A DNA stretch of 64,000 nucleotides from Blastococcus saxobsidens (lineage in GTDB: Bacteria > Actinomycetota > Actinomycetes > Mycobacteriales > Geodermatophilaceae). The notes under the pieces were generated by a model. The model was not told where the DNA came from. It did not search any database and was given only the letters and a program-made list of their open reading frames with translations. The stretch's first letter is position 1. Each line of letters begins with the position of its first letter. Shown here in pieces: positions 7,587 through 15,357 of the stretch. The position numbers were made by a program, and so were the translations under genes. Location: NCBI RefSeq assembly GCF_010682065.1, contig NZ_JAAGWG010000010.1, positions 1 to 64,000 on the forward strand, in the 5' to 3' direction.

Positions 7587-8543
7587 ATGCGCGCATGGCG
7601 GGTCCACGAGCTCGGCGACCCCTCCCAGGTCATGTCCTTCGACGAGGTCGACCGTCCCACCCCCGGCGAGGGGCAGGTACTGGTCAAGGTGCGGGCGGCC
7701 GCACTGAACTTCCCCGACGTGCTCATGGCCATGGGCATGTACCAGGAGAAGCCGCCGCTGCCCTACACGCCCGGCGTCGAGCTGTGCGGCGAGATCGTCG
7801 AGACCGGCCAGCGGGTCATCGGCGCGCCGTCCGGCGGTCCCGGCGCCTTCGCCGAGTACGCGCTCATGGACGCCGCGTCGGTCTTCCCGGTGCCCGACAG
7901 CATGTCCGACGAGAAGGCCGCGTCCCTCTACCTGACCTACCAGACCGGCTACGTCGGCCTGCACCGCCGGGCGCACCTGCAGGCGGGGGAGACCCTCCTG
8001 GTGCACGCCGGCGCCGGGGGCGTCGGCACGGCGGCCATCCAGCTGGGCAAGGCCGCGGGCGCCACCGTCATCGCCACCGCCGGCGGGTCCCGCAAGACCG
8101 AGGTGTGCACCCAGCTCGGGGCCGACCACGTCATCGACTACACGTCGGAGGACTTCGTCCCGATCGTCAAGGAGCTCACCGGCGGTCGCGGCGCCGACGT
8201 CATCTACGACCCGGTGGGCGGCGACGTCTTCGACAAGTCGCGCAAGTGCATCGCGTTCGAAGGGCGCATCGTCGTCGTCGGCTTCACCAGCGGGCGGATC
8301 GCCGACGCGCCGACCAACCACCTCCTGGTGAAGAACTACAGCGTGGTCGGGCTGCACTGGGGCCTGTACCGAAAGCACGACACGTCGGTGTTCACCGAGA
8401 CCCACGAGCAGCTGGTCCGGCTGGTCGAGGAGGGCACGGTCGACCCCCTGGTCGGCGAGGTGCTGCCGCTGGACCAGGCGCCGCAGGCCCTGCTGAAGCT
8501 CGCCTCCCGCGACACCGTCGGCAAGGTCGTGCTCGTCCCCTGA
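7587..8543 (+). CDS. NADPH:quinone oxidoreductase, zinc-independent MDR family
   Basis: This 318-residue enzyme reduces quinones or enones with NADPH. The N-terminal GroES-like domain includes NFPDVLMAMGMY and PGVELCGEI. The nucleotide-binding motif AGAGGVGTAAIQL lies in the Rossmann domain, followed by GADHVIDY and the catalytic-fold segment YDPVGGDVF typical of zeta-crystallin-like members. The Cys/His zinc ligands of alcohol dehydrogenases are absent. ATG 7587 gives the standard MRAWRV beginning. The longer open frame upstream is not coding. It is transcribed divergently from the methyltransferase. Confidence 0.9.
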   Translation: MRAWRVHELGDPSQVMSFDEVDRPTPGEGQVLVKVRAAALNFPDVLMAMGMYQEKPPLPYTPGVELCGEIVETGQRVIGAPSGGPGAFAEYALMDAASVFPVPDSMSDEKAASLYLTYQTGYVGLHRRAHLQAGETLLVHAGAGGVGTAAIQLGKAAGATVIATAGGSRKTEVCTQLGADHVIDYTSEDFVPIVKELTGGRGADVIYDPVGGDVFDKSRKCIAFEGRIVVVGFTSGRIADAPTNHLLVKNYSVVGLHWGLYRKHDTSVFTETHEQLVRLVEEGTVDPLVGEVLPLDQAPQALLKLASRDTVGKVVLVP

Positions 8544-8582
8544 GCCGGCCGGGCGGGGGCCGCACCTACCGTGGTCCCCGCC

Positions 8583-9404
8583 ATGCCTGAACAGCTGCCG
8601 CTCGCCGACGACCGCTCAGCCCTCCGCGCCGACTGCTCCCGGTGCGCGGGGCTGTGCTGCGTGGCGCCCGCCTTCGCCGCGTCCGCCGACTTCGCGATCG
8701 ACAAGCCGGCCGGCACGCCGTGCGTGTACCTGGCCGGGGACTTCCGCTGCGGGATCCACGCCTCCCTGCGCGAGCGCGGCTTCCCCGGCTGCACGGTGTT
8801 CGACTGCTTCGGCGCCGGGCAGCGCATCACCCAGGAGACGTTCGGCGGGCACAGCTGGCGGGAGACGCCGGAGCTCGCCCGTGCCCAGTTCGCCGTCCTG
8901 CCGGTGATGCGGCAGCTGCACGAGATGCTCTGGTACCTGGCCGAGGCGCTCGCGCTGCCGGCCGCGGCCCCGCTGCACGGCGAGCTGCGGACCCGCCAGG
9001 GCGAGCTCCGGGAGGTCGCCCGCCGCTCCGCCGACGAGCTCGCCACCCTGGACATCGGCCCCCACCGGGGCCCGGTGGGCGAGCTGCTGGGCCGGGTCAG
9101 CGACCTGGTCCGGGGCAGTGGGCGCGGTCCCGACCGCCGCGGGGCGGACCTGATGGGCCGGGACCTGCGGCGGGTGGACCTGCGCGGCGCCGGGCTGCGC
9201 GGGGCCTACCTGATCGGAGCGGACCTCCGGGGCGCCGACCTGGGGACGGCGGACCTGCTCGGGGCCGACCTGCGGGCCGCCGACGTCCGCGGTGCCGACC
9301 TGAGCCGCTGCCTGTTCCTCACCCAGCCGCAGGTGACCGCGGCCCGGGGGGACGAGGCCACCCGGCTGCCGGCGATCCTCGACCGGCCCCCGGCCTGGGC
9401 GTGA
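8583..9404 (+). CDS. Cys-rich N-terminal domain fused to pentapeptide repeats
   Basis: This is a 273-residue soluble protein. The N-terminal part has a cysteine cluster (CSRCAGLCC, then CVY, CGIH, GCTVFDC) resembling a metal or cluster-binding module of the YkgJ-like kind. A helical middle contains several His and Glu residues. The C-terminal third (about 185-245) is a run of A(D/N)LXX-type pentapeptides (RGADL, RGAYL, RGADL, GTADL, GADL, RAADV, RGADL), which fold as a right-handed beta-helix. ATG 8583 starts MPEQLPLADD; a GTG at 8571 is also in frame. The function of the fusion is unknown. Pentapeptide proteins can mimic DNA and protect gyrase, but nothing here shows that role. Confidence 0.75.
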   Translation: MPEQLPLADDRSALRADCSRCAGLCCVAPAFAASADFAIDKPAGTPCVYLAGDFRCGIHASLRERGFPGCTVFDCFGAGQRITQETFGGHSWRETPELARAQFAVLPVMRQLHEMLWYLAEALALPAAAPLHGELRTRQGELREVARRSADELATLDIGPHRGPVGELLGRVSDLVRGSGRGPDRRGADLMGRDLRRVDLRGAGLRGAYLIGADLRGADLGTADLLGADLRAADVRGADLSRCLFLTQPQVTAARGDEATRLPAILDRPPAWA

Positions 9405-9422
9405 GCCGCCGCCGGGCCGCGG

Positions 9423-9626
9423 TCAGATGACCGGCTTGGGCAGGTAGGAGAGGCGGGCACGCCGGCGCAGGATCACCTTCCGCGTGCCGTCCGCGTGCAG
9501 CTGCAACCGGGCGAGCTCCCAGCCGCCGACGTCGGCCTGGAGGCTCAGCATCGTCGCCGCCGCGGACCGGGACGTGCCCGGCGGGATCCGCAGCGGCGCG
9601 AACTCGTAGTCCGCGCGCGTGTCCAT
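9423..9626 (-). CDS. DUF5703 family protein
   Basis: This is a 67-residue protein beginning MDTRADYEFAPLRIPPGTSR and ending with basic strands TRKVILRRRARL. The YEFAPLRIP...GGWELARLQL pattern matches the small actinobacterial DUF5703 family, of unknown role. Its length is normal. It is divergent from the acidic small protein at 9759 across about 130 bp. Confidence 0.75.
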   Translation of the reverse strand: MDTRADYEFAPLRIPPGTSRSAAATMLSLQADVGGWELARLQLHADGTRKVILRRRARLSYLPKPVI

Positions 9627-9758
9627 CGCTGCGATTGTGCCTGGATCTCGCGGTCCGGTCACGACTTCGTCGTCACCCTCACACCCGCTCGTCCTGCCAG
9701 GTCCCCGTTCCGGCGGCACGATGAGGAGGACCCGCACCGCAGGACGAGGGAGGACGAC

Positions 9759-10031
9759 GTGACCGAGCCCGGTCTCTCGAGCGACGCGACCGACGCCGAC
9801 CGCGCGGAGCAGGAGGCGCTCCTCGACCCGCCCGCCGTGGCCCGCGCCGCGGAGGCGCAGAACCCGGCCGGCGACGTGCCCGAGGCCGACGCCGTGGAGC
9901 AGCAGCTGGCCGCCCGGCCGGGCGAGGCCGGCACCCCGCGCGGCCCGATCCGGGACCGCGAGGCGAACGAGGCCGACGTCCTGGAGCAGGACGCGGACGT
10001 CCCCGTGGACGAGGACGACCTCCGCGGCTGA
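9759..10031 (+). CDS. Small acidic hypothetical protein
   Basis: This is a 90-residue, highly acidic, Ala/Glu/Asp-rich protein (many EADAVEQ, EANEADVLEQ segments) with no membrane span. It is probably disordered. The GTG start at 9759 follows AGGGAGGA. I do not recognise a family; acidic proteins of this type are frequent in high-GC actinobacteria. Confidence 0.55.
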   Translation: MTEPGLSSDATDADRAEQEALLDPPAVARAAEAQNPAGDVPEADAVEQQLAARPGEAGTPRGPIRDREANEADVLEQDADVPVDEDDLRG

Positions 10032-10116
10032 TCCCGGGCGCACGGGCGGGTGAAAGTCCCGCTCCGCGCTGCCGCCGCGGCCGGCACCCGCCATGGTGGA
10101 CGGCAGGAGGTGGGCC

Positions 10117-10416
10117 ATGACGACGACGGGGACCCGCGGAGCCGACGCCGGCACCGCCGAGTCGGCCGCCGTGGCGCGCTGGGCGGCCGCCGCCGGTGTG
10201 CCGGAGTCGGTGGCGCAGGGGTACGAGTCGCGCACCTCGACCACCACGCGCTTCCTGCGCGGCGTGCTCCTGGGTGGGGTGGTCGCCGTGCCGGTGCTCC
10301 TGCTCGGTGCCATCGACGGTCCCGGCGGAGGTCTGTGGCCGGTCGTCGTCCTGGTGCTGGCCGTGATCGGGCTGCGGATCGCGCAGCAGCGGCGGCATCG
10401 GCGCCGCCGCCGCTGA
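10117..10416 (+). CDS. Small membrane protein with basic C-terminus
   Basis: This is a 99-residue protein with a soluble N-terminus, two membrane segments (about 48-65 and 72-88) and a strongly basic tail of Arg and His that would sit in the cytosol. ATG 10117 is preferred over 10093 because AGGAGGT precedes it by about 6 nt. The function is unknown. Confidence 0.65.
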   Translation: MTTTGTRGADAGTAESAAVARWAAAAGVPESVAQGYESRTSTTTRFLRGVLLGGVVAVPVLLLGAIDGPGGGLWPVVVLVLAVIGLRIAQQRRHRRRRR

Positions 10417-10454
10417 CCCGCGTCGCCCGGTCTGGCCCTGCACCGAGCGATTTG

Positions 10455-10470
10455 GTTAGGCTGCCCTAAC
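10455..10470 (+). promoter_or_regulatory. IdeR/DtxR-like iron box
   Basis: GTTAGG-CTGC-CCTAAC is a 6-bp inverted repeat with a 4-nt spacer. Its core TTAGG-N4-CCTAA matches the half-site layout of the IdeR/DtxR consensus (TTAGGTTAGCCTAACCTAA). It ends 16 nt before the DUF2470 start, so Fe-loaded IdeR would repress that gene. Confidence 0.75.
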
Positions 10471-10486
10471 TCATCGAGGAGGGGTC

Positions 10487-11284
10487 ATGCAGAGCCGACC
10501 GATCCACCCGGCGCCCGAGCGCCGTCCCGACTCCGACGGCCTGCGCCCCGGGGCCGCCGAGCGGGCCCGCACCGTCGCCACCCGCACCGCCGCCACGGTC
10601 TGCGCCCGCGGCGTGGAAGGCAGCCGGGTGCTCGCGCACACCGTCACCGCCGCTGGGCAGGTGCTGCTGGTCGTCCGGTGGGAGGGCGAGCTCGCCGCCG
10701 CCGTGCGGGCGGCCCCGGATGAGGACCTGCCCGCCCTGGTCATGGTGAGCGACCACGCCCCGGTGCCGCTGCGCCGCCCCGTGCGGGCACAGCTCTGGCT
10801 CTCGGGGTGGGCGACGCCGGTGCCGCCCGCGGACCAGCGGGCGGCGCTGCTCGCCTTCGCCGAGGCCCGCCCCCACGGCGCGCTGCTCGACGTCGGGCGC
10901 AGCGCGCAGCTGCTCCGGCTCGACCTGGCCGAGGTGGTGCTGGGGGAGGGGGGCGACGGCGTCGACATCGGCCCGCAGGAGTTCCTGGCCGCGCGGCCCG
11001 ACCCGCTGGCCGGGATCGAGGGCGACCACCTGCGGCACCTGGCCACCGACCACCCCGACGTGGTGCGGCTGCTGGCCGGCCGGCTCCCGGTGGGCATGGT
11101 GGGTCCGGACGACGTCGTCCTGCCGCTGGGCCTGGACCGGTTCGGCTTCCGGCTGCGCATCGAGCGGCCGACGGGGCACACCGACGTCCGGGTGCCGTTC
11201 CCCCGGCCGCTGACCTGCCCCGGTCAGCTCGGTGCCGCCGTCGGCCAGGTGCTCTGCGCCGCGCGCGCCGCCCGGCGCGCCTAG
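10487..11284 (+). CDS. DUF2470 domain protein, iron-regulated, HugZ-like
   Basis: This is a 265-residue cytoplasmic protein. The N-terminal part (about 25-150) resembles the split-barrel domain of HugZ/pyridoxamine-phosphate-oxidase-like heme proteins, with ARTVATRTAATVCARGVEGSRVLAH near the front. The C-terminal part (about 155-260) is the DUF2470 helical domain, including EGDHLRHLATDHPDVV and GPDDVVLPLGLDRFGFRLR. Such proteins bind or degrade heme or act in iron acquisition. The start is supported by GAGGAGGGG, and the IdeR-like box directly upstream fits an iron-starvation gene. It converges on the helicase gene with a 7-bp gap. Heme handling is inference from family. Confidence 0.78.
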   Translation: MQSRPIHPAPERRPDSDGLRPGAAERARTVATRTAATVCARGVEGSRVLAHTVTAAGQVLLVVRWEGELAAAVRAAPDEDLPALVMVSDHAPVPLRRPVRAQLWLSGWATPVPPADQRAALLAFAEARPHGALLDVGRSAQLLRLDLAEVVLGEGGDGVDIGPQEFLAARPDPLAGIEGDHLRHLATDHPDVVRLLAGRLPVGMVGPDDVVLPLGLDRFGFRLRIERPTGHTDVRVPFPRPLTCPGQLGAAVGQVLCAARAARRA

Positions 11285-11291
11285 CAGGCCG

Positions 11292-13250
11292 TCAGCCCTG
11301 CCCGACGATCTCCTGCAGCAGCTGGGCCAGCCGGGTGCGCCGCGGCCGGACGTCGACGTCCCGGACGGCCCGGGCCAGCGCCGCACCGCTGGCGTGCACG
11401 ATGGACAGGTGCCGCTGGGCCCGCGTCAGGGCGGTGTAGACCAGCGGCCGCGACAGCATCCCGCCGGCCTCCGGGGGCAGCACGACCACCACACCCGGCC
11501 ACTCCGACCCCTGCGCGCGGTGCACGGTGATCGCCCAGCCGTGCCGCAGGTCGAACAGCGCCTGCCCGTTGCAGGTGACCGGCCCCGAGCTGAAGTCGAC
11601 GGTGATCGAGCCGTCGCCGGTGCCGGTCACCACGCCGACCTCGCCGTTGGCGAACCCGGTGGGCTCCAGGTCCATGTGGTTGGCGGTCGCCACCACGCGG
11701 TCGCCCGGATCGAAGCCGAACACCGCGCCCTCGCCGGGGTTGAGCTTGGCCTTCAGCGCCTTGTTCAGCTCGATCGTGCCGGCCGGACCGCGGTGCACCG
11801 GGGTGACGACCTGGACCACGCCGGGATCGATGCCCAGCGCCCGGGGGATGGAGTCGGTGACCAGCTGGACCACCCGCCGGGCCGCCTCCGTGCTGCCCTG
11901 CGCCGGGACGACGACCACCTCGCGATCGGGTGAGTCCACCGGCGGCAGCTCGCCGCCGCGCACCGCCGAGGCCAGCCGGGCGATCGCGCCGCCCTCGGCC
12001 TGGCGGTACAGCGTGGTGAGCTCGGTGACCGGGACGACGCCGGAGTCGATCAGGTCGCCCAGCACGTGCCCGGGACCGATCGAGGGCAGCTGCGCCGGGT
12101 CGCCGACCAGCAGCAGGTGCGTTCCGTCGGGGCAGGCCTCCAGCAGCGCGGCGGTGAGCTCCACGTCGAGCATCGAGGCCTCGTCGACGACGACCACGTC
12201 GGCGTCCAGCGGCCACTCCTCGTTGCGGGCGAACCCGCCCGAGGCGCCCTGCGCGCCGAGCAGCCGGTGCACGGTCACGGCCGGGTGGTCGGTCAGCTCC
12301 TCCAGTCGCTTGGCCGCCCGCCCGGTGGGCGCGGCCAGGGCGATGTCGGTGCCCTTGGCCCGCAGCAGCTTCACGATCGAGGCCACGGTGCGGCTCTTGC
12401 CGGTGCCCGGACCGCCGGTGAGCAGGCTGACGCCGGCGCCCAGCACCTGGGCCACGGCCTGCTTCTGCGCCTCGTCGAGGCCCTTGGCCACCGTGCGCAC
12501 CGACGCGGGGTCGGCGATCCGCTCCGCCGCGGCGGCCAGCCGGGCGATGTTCTCCGCCACCGCCTCCTCGGCCATCCCGAACCGGGCCAGCGACAGGGTG
12601 CGTAGCGCCGGGTCCGGCTCGGCCGGCTCGTCCGCGTCCTCGTCGAACTCCGGTTCCGGCGGCTCGTGCTCGAGCACCTCGCCAGAATCGACGGCAGCCA
12701 CCACAGCGGCCACCGGGTCGGCGATGCCCTCCGCCTGCAGCGCGGAGACGACCAGGTCCAGGGGCAGCACCGTGTGCCCGTCGCGGGTCGCCGTGCGCAG
12801 CGTCAGGCCGACGATCGCCCGGCCGCGGCGGGTGTCCTGCCGGTCGGCGCCGTTGAGCACGGTGATCGCCAGCCGGTCGGCGTCGCCGAGCGACACCCCC
12901 GGCAGGGCCAGCAGCGCCCACGGGTCGTCGCGCAGCCGCCGCGCCGCGTCCTGGCCCAGCCCGTCGGCGACGCCGGCGGCGAGCTTCGCGGGCAGGCCGG
13001 CGACCACCAGCAGCTCCACGACCTCGTAGGTCGGTGCAGCCGACAGGAAGCTGGAGAACAGCCGCTCGGCCCGCTGGCGGCCCACCCGTGGCAGCTTGAC
13101 CAGCCGGTCTGCGGTCACGTCGTCGGGGACGGTGATGCCCGCCGCCGGCAGCTCGGCGGCCGTGCGCTTGCCCAGCCCCGGCCACAGCCCGGCGGTGCAG
13201 AAGGCGGCGGAGACCAGGTCCGGTCCGGGGGTCGGCGAGGCGGCCGTCAC
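11292..13250 (-). CDS. ATP-dependent RecD-like (RecD2-type) DNA helicase
   Basis: This is a 652-residue SF1B helicase. The N-terminal helix-hairpin-helix region includes KLPRVGRQRAERLF and LPGVSLGDADRLA. The motor follows with Walker A GGPGTGKSRT, DEASM (Walker B, VVVDEASMLD), GDPAQLPSIGPG (motif III) and the C-terminal TVHRAQGSEWPGVVVVLP and YTALTRAQ. It is shorter than typical RecD2, and no RecB or RecC partner is visible, so it probably acts alone in 5'-3' unwinding. Start GTG 13250 overlaps the TGA of the upstream aldo/keto reductase (GTGA), indicating translational coupling. The much longer open frame beyond 13250 is antisense to other genes. Confidence 0.85.
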   Translation of the reverse strand: MTAASPTPGPDLVSAAFCTAGLWPGLGKRTAAELPAAGITVPDDVTADRLVKLPRVGRQRAERLFSSFLSAAPTYEVVELLVVAGLPAKLAAGVADGLGQDAARRLRDDPWALLALPGVSLGDADRLAITVLNGADRQDTRRGRAIVGLTLRTATRDGHTVLPLDLVVSALQAEGIADPVAAVVAAVDSGEVLEHEPPEPEFDEDADEPAEPDPALRTLSLARFGMAEEAVAENIARLAAAAERIADPASVRTVAKGLDEAQKQAVAQVLGAGVSLLTGGPGTGKSRTVASIVKLLRAKGTDIALAAPTGRAAKRLEELTDHPAVTVHRLLGAQGASGGFARNEEWPLDADVVVVDEASMLDVELTAALLEACPDGTHLLLVGDPAQLPSIGPGHVLGDLIDSGVVPVTELTTLYRQAEGGAIARLASAVRGGELPPVDSPDREVVVVPAQGSTEAARRVVQLVTDSIPRALGIDPGVVQVVTPVHRGPAGTIELNKALKAKLNPGEGAVFGFDPGDRVVATANHMDLEPTGFANGEVGVVTGTGDGSITVDFSSGPVTCNGQALFDLRHGWAITVHRAQGSEWPGVVVVLPPEAGGMLSRPLVYTALTRAQRHLSIVHASGAALARAVRDVDVRPRRTRLAQLLQEIVGQG

Positions 13251-14227
13251 CGGTCGGTCCGGCGTTCGGGGTAGCTGAACGGCGGGGCGGAGACGTCCTC
13301 CAGGGCCGTGCGGATGGCCGCGGGCAGCCGGACGCCGTCGGCGTCCAGCGAGGCCTGCAACTGCTGCGCGGTTCGGGCACCGACCACCGGGGCGACGACG
13401 CCGGGCCGGTCGCGCACCCAGGCCAGCGCGACGGCCAGCGGCGTGGTGCCCAGGCCGTCGGCGGCGGTGATGACGGCCTCGACGATCCGGTCGGACTTCG
13501 CCGAGCGCAGGCCGTCGATGAAGCCCTGCCACTGCGGGGAGGCCCCCCGGGACTCCGACGGCGTGCTGTGCCGGTACTTGCCGGTGAGGATGCCGCGGCC
13601 CAGCGGGGACCAGGCCAGGACGCCCAGCCCCAGGGCCTCGGCGGCCGGGACCGCCTCGCGCTCCACCCCCCGCTGCAGCAGCGAGTACTCGACCTGGGTG
13701 CTGACCAGCGGGGTGCGACCGGGCCACGCCTTCTGCCAGGTGGCGGCCTGCGCGGTCTGCCAGCCGGTGAAGTTGCTGATCCCGATGTAGCGCGCGCGGC
13801 CGGAGGAGACGGCGAGGTCGCAGGCGGCCAGCGTCTCCTCCAGCGGCGTCGCCTCGTCCCAGGCGTGCAGCTGCCACAGGTCGACGTGGTCCAGCCCCAG
13901 CCGCTCCAGGGAGGCGTCCAGCGCCGAGATCAGGTGGCCCCGCGACGAGCCGCGGCCCATCGGCCCGGGTGCGGTGCGCCCCGCGGCCTTGGTCGCCACG
14001 AGCACGTCGGAGCGCGGGACGACGTCGGTGAGCAGGTGGCCCAGCACCCGCTCGCTCTCGCCGTCGCAGTAGACGTCCGCGGTGTCGACCAGCGTGCCCC
14101 CGGCATCGACGAAGGCCGTGAGCTGCATGGCGGCCTCGTCCTCGTCGGTGTCGCCGCCCCACGTCATCGTGCCCAGCGCGAGCCGGGAGACGACCAGTCC
14201 GCTGCGACCCAGCGCCCGTTGCTCCAC
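13247..14227 (-). CDS. Aldo/keto reductase
   Basis: This 326-residue NADPH-dependent TIM-barrel oxidoreductase has the full tetrad: Asp and Tyr in DTADVYCDGESE, Lys in VATKAAG and His in LWQLHAWD. ISNFTGWQ and the C-terminal VVGARTAQQL bind the cofactor. GTG 14227 is chosen because a TAGGTT -10 element lies 8 nt upstream on the minus strand and because it starts the conserved EQRALGRSGL. A longer frame to 14272 exists. It is coupled by a 4-nt overlap to the RecD-like helicase and divergent from uppP. The substrate is unknown. Confidence 0.88.
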   Translation of the reverse strand: MEQRALGRSGLVVSRLALGTMTWGGDTDEDEAAMQLTAFVDAGGTLVDTADVYCDGESERVLGHLLTDVVPRSDVLVATKAAGRTAPGPMGRGSSRGHLISALDASLERLGLDHVDLWQLHAWDEATPLEETLAACDLAVSSGRARYIGISNFTGWQTAQAATWQKAWPGRTPLVSTQVEYSLLQRGVEREAVPAAEALGLGVLAWSPLGRGILTGKYRHSTPSESRGASPQWQGFIDGLRSAKSDRIVEAVITAADGLGTTPLAVALAWVRDRPGVVAPVVGARTAQQLQASLDADGVRLPAAIRTALEDVSAPPFSYPERRTDR

Positions 14228-14235
14228 GACCGGCC

Positions 14236-14241
14236 AACCTA
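14236..14241 (-). promoter_or_regulatory. Leaderless-type -10 of aldo/keto reductase gene
   Basis: TAGGTT on the minus strand ends 8 nt before GTG 14227, so transcription should begin at or next to the start codon. Confidence 0.5.
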
Positions 14242-14315
14242 CCGGCGTCGCCGGATCCGCACCGGGGACCACCGGTCGCTCGGGGCGCCGCGGCGCGGTC
14301 GGCCGACGGGCCGCC

Positions 14316-14321
14316 TAAGGT
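14316..14321 (+). promoter_or_regulatory. -10 element driving the uppP leader ORF
   Basis: TAAGGT lies 8 nt before the GTG at 14330. That GTG opens a short frame ending just before uppP. Confidence 0.5.
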
Positions 14322-14329
14322 TCCCGGTC

Positions 14330-14386
14330 GTGCCTGAACGCTCCCCGTCCCGCCCGGTCGCCGTCCCTCGCCGCGGAGCGCGCTGA
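14330..14386 (+). CDS. Predicted 18-residue leader peptide of uppP
   Basis: A GTG directly downstream of a TAAGGT -10 element opens the frame [18 protein letters not shown], whose TGA is one base before the uppP ATG. The peptide is rich in Pro and Arg. The position suggests a leaderless short ORF coupled to uppP translation, and ribosome stalling on the Pro/Arg run could tune expression. No experimental support is visible, and GC-rich DNA gives such frames by chance. Confidence 0.4.
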   Translation: MPERSPSRPVAVPRRGAR

Positions 14387-14387
14387 C

Positions 14388-15230
14388 ATGGGGTGGATCG
14401 AGGCGATCGTCCTGGGGCTCGTGCAGGGGCTCACCGAGTTCCTGCCGATCTCCTCCAGCGCCCACCTGCGGGTGGTCGGGGAGGCCATCGGCTGGGACGA
14501 CCCGGGCGCGGCGTTCACCGCGATCATCCAGATCGGCACCGAGGCCGCCGTCCTGCTCTACTTCCGGCACGACATCTGGCGGATCATCACCGCCTGGCTG
14601 GCGTCGCTCGGCGGCCGCCGGAAGGGTGACCCGGACGCCCGCATGGGGTGGCTGATCATCATCGGCAGCGTGCCGATCGTCGTCCTCGGCCTGCTGTTCC
14701 AGGACGACATCGAGACGACGTTCCGCGACCTGCGGATCGTGGCCACCGCGCTGATCCTCTTCTCGCTGATCCTCTTCTGGGCCGACCGAGTGGGCGCCAA
14801 GCGGCGACAGCTCGACCAGCTCACCGTCCCGCACGGCATCGGCTACGGGTTCGCCCAGGCCATGGCGCTCATCCCGGGCGTCTCCCGCTCGGGCGGCACG
14901 ATCACCGCCGGGCTGTTCCTCGGCTACTCGCGGGCGGCCGCGGCGCGCTACTCGTTCCTGCTGGCCATCCCCGCCGTCCTGGGCTCGGGGCTCTTCCAGG
15001 CCTACGAGGCGCTCACCGGCGACGTCGCGGGCCAGGGCGTGTCCTGGGGGCCGACCATCCTGGCCACGGTCATCGGCTTCGGTGTCGGGCTGACCGTCAT
15101 CGCCTGGCTGCTGCGCTACCTGGACCGGGGCAGCTTCACGCCGTTCGTCGTCTACCGCATCGTGCTCGGCCTGCTGATCCTCGGTCTGGTGTTCGCCGGC
15201 GTCCTGGACCCGGCGTCCGGCGCGAGCTGA
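14388..15230 (+). CDS. uppP: Undecaprenyl-diphosphatase
   Basis: UppP dephosphorylates undecaprenyl diphosphate to recycle the lipid carrier of peptidoglycan synthesis, and its overproduction gives bacitracin resistance. The 280-residue integral membrane protein has the two signatures [15 protein letters not shown] (13-27) and PGVSRSGGT (163-171). Both active-site loops contain their expected Glu, Ser and Arg. Seven to eight hydrophobic spans are visible. ATG 14388 follows the stop of a predicted leader peptide by one base. The M. tuberculosis homologue (Rv2136c) likewise precedes the phosphatase, DUF3090 and SCO1664-family genes seen downstream here. Confidence 0.95.
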   Translation: MGWIEAIVLGLVQGLTEFLPISSSAHLRVVGEAIGWDDPGAAFTAIIQIGTEAAVLLYFRHDIWRIITAWLASLGGRRKGDPDARMGWLIIIGSVPIVVLGLLFQDDIETTFRDLRIVATALILFSLILFWADRVGAKRRQLDQLTVPHGIGYGFAQAMALIPGVSRSGGTITAGLFLGYSRAAAARYSFLLAIPAVLGSGLFQAYEALTGDVAGQGVSWGPTILATVIGFGVGLTVIAWLLRYLDRGSFTPFVVYRIVLGLLILGLVFAGVLDPASGAS

Positions 15231-15257
15231 CGCGACCGGCGGCCGGACCCGGGCGCA

Positions 15258-15263
15258 TAGGCT
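15258..15263 (+). promoter_or_regulatory. -10 element driving the phosphatase leader ORF
   Basis: TAGGCT ends 7 nt before GTG 15271, which opens a 28-codon frame that overlaps the phosphatase start. Confidence 0.55.
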
Positions 15264-15270
15264 CCGGAGC

Positions 15271-15357
15271 GTGCACAAGGACCCCCGAGCCCCCCACCGC
15301 TCGCACGCTCGCGTCGGGCCCCTGCTCGCCGGCCGGTCGAGGAGGCGAGCCCGTTGA
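15271..15357 (+). CDS. Predicted 28-residue leader peptide before phosphatase gene
   Basis: The frame starts MHKDPRAPHRSHARV and ends with an Arg-rich tail RSRRRAR. Its TGA (15355-15357) overlaps the TTG start of the next gene (15354-15356). A TAGGCT -10 stands 7 nt upstream, so it is predicted to be translated from a leaderless transcript and to feed ribosomes into the phosphatase gene. It could be a chance frame, but the stop/start overlap is suggestive. Confidence 0.4.
   Translation: MHKDPRAPHRSHARVGPLLAGRSRRRAR

Noticed and set aside
9140..9310. Non-coding tandem repeats
   Set aside because: Explained by pentapeptide coding units in the Cys-rich pentapeptide gene.
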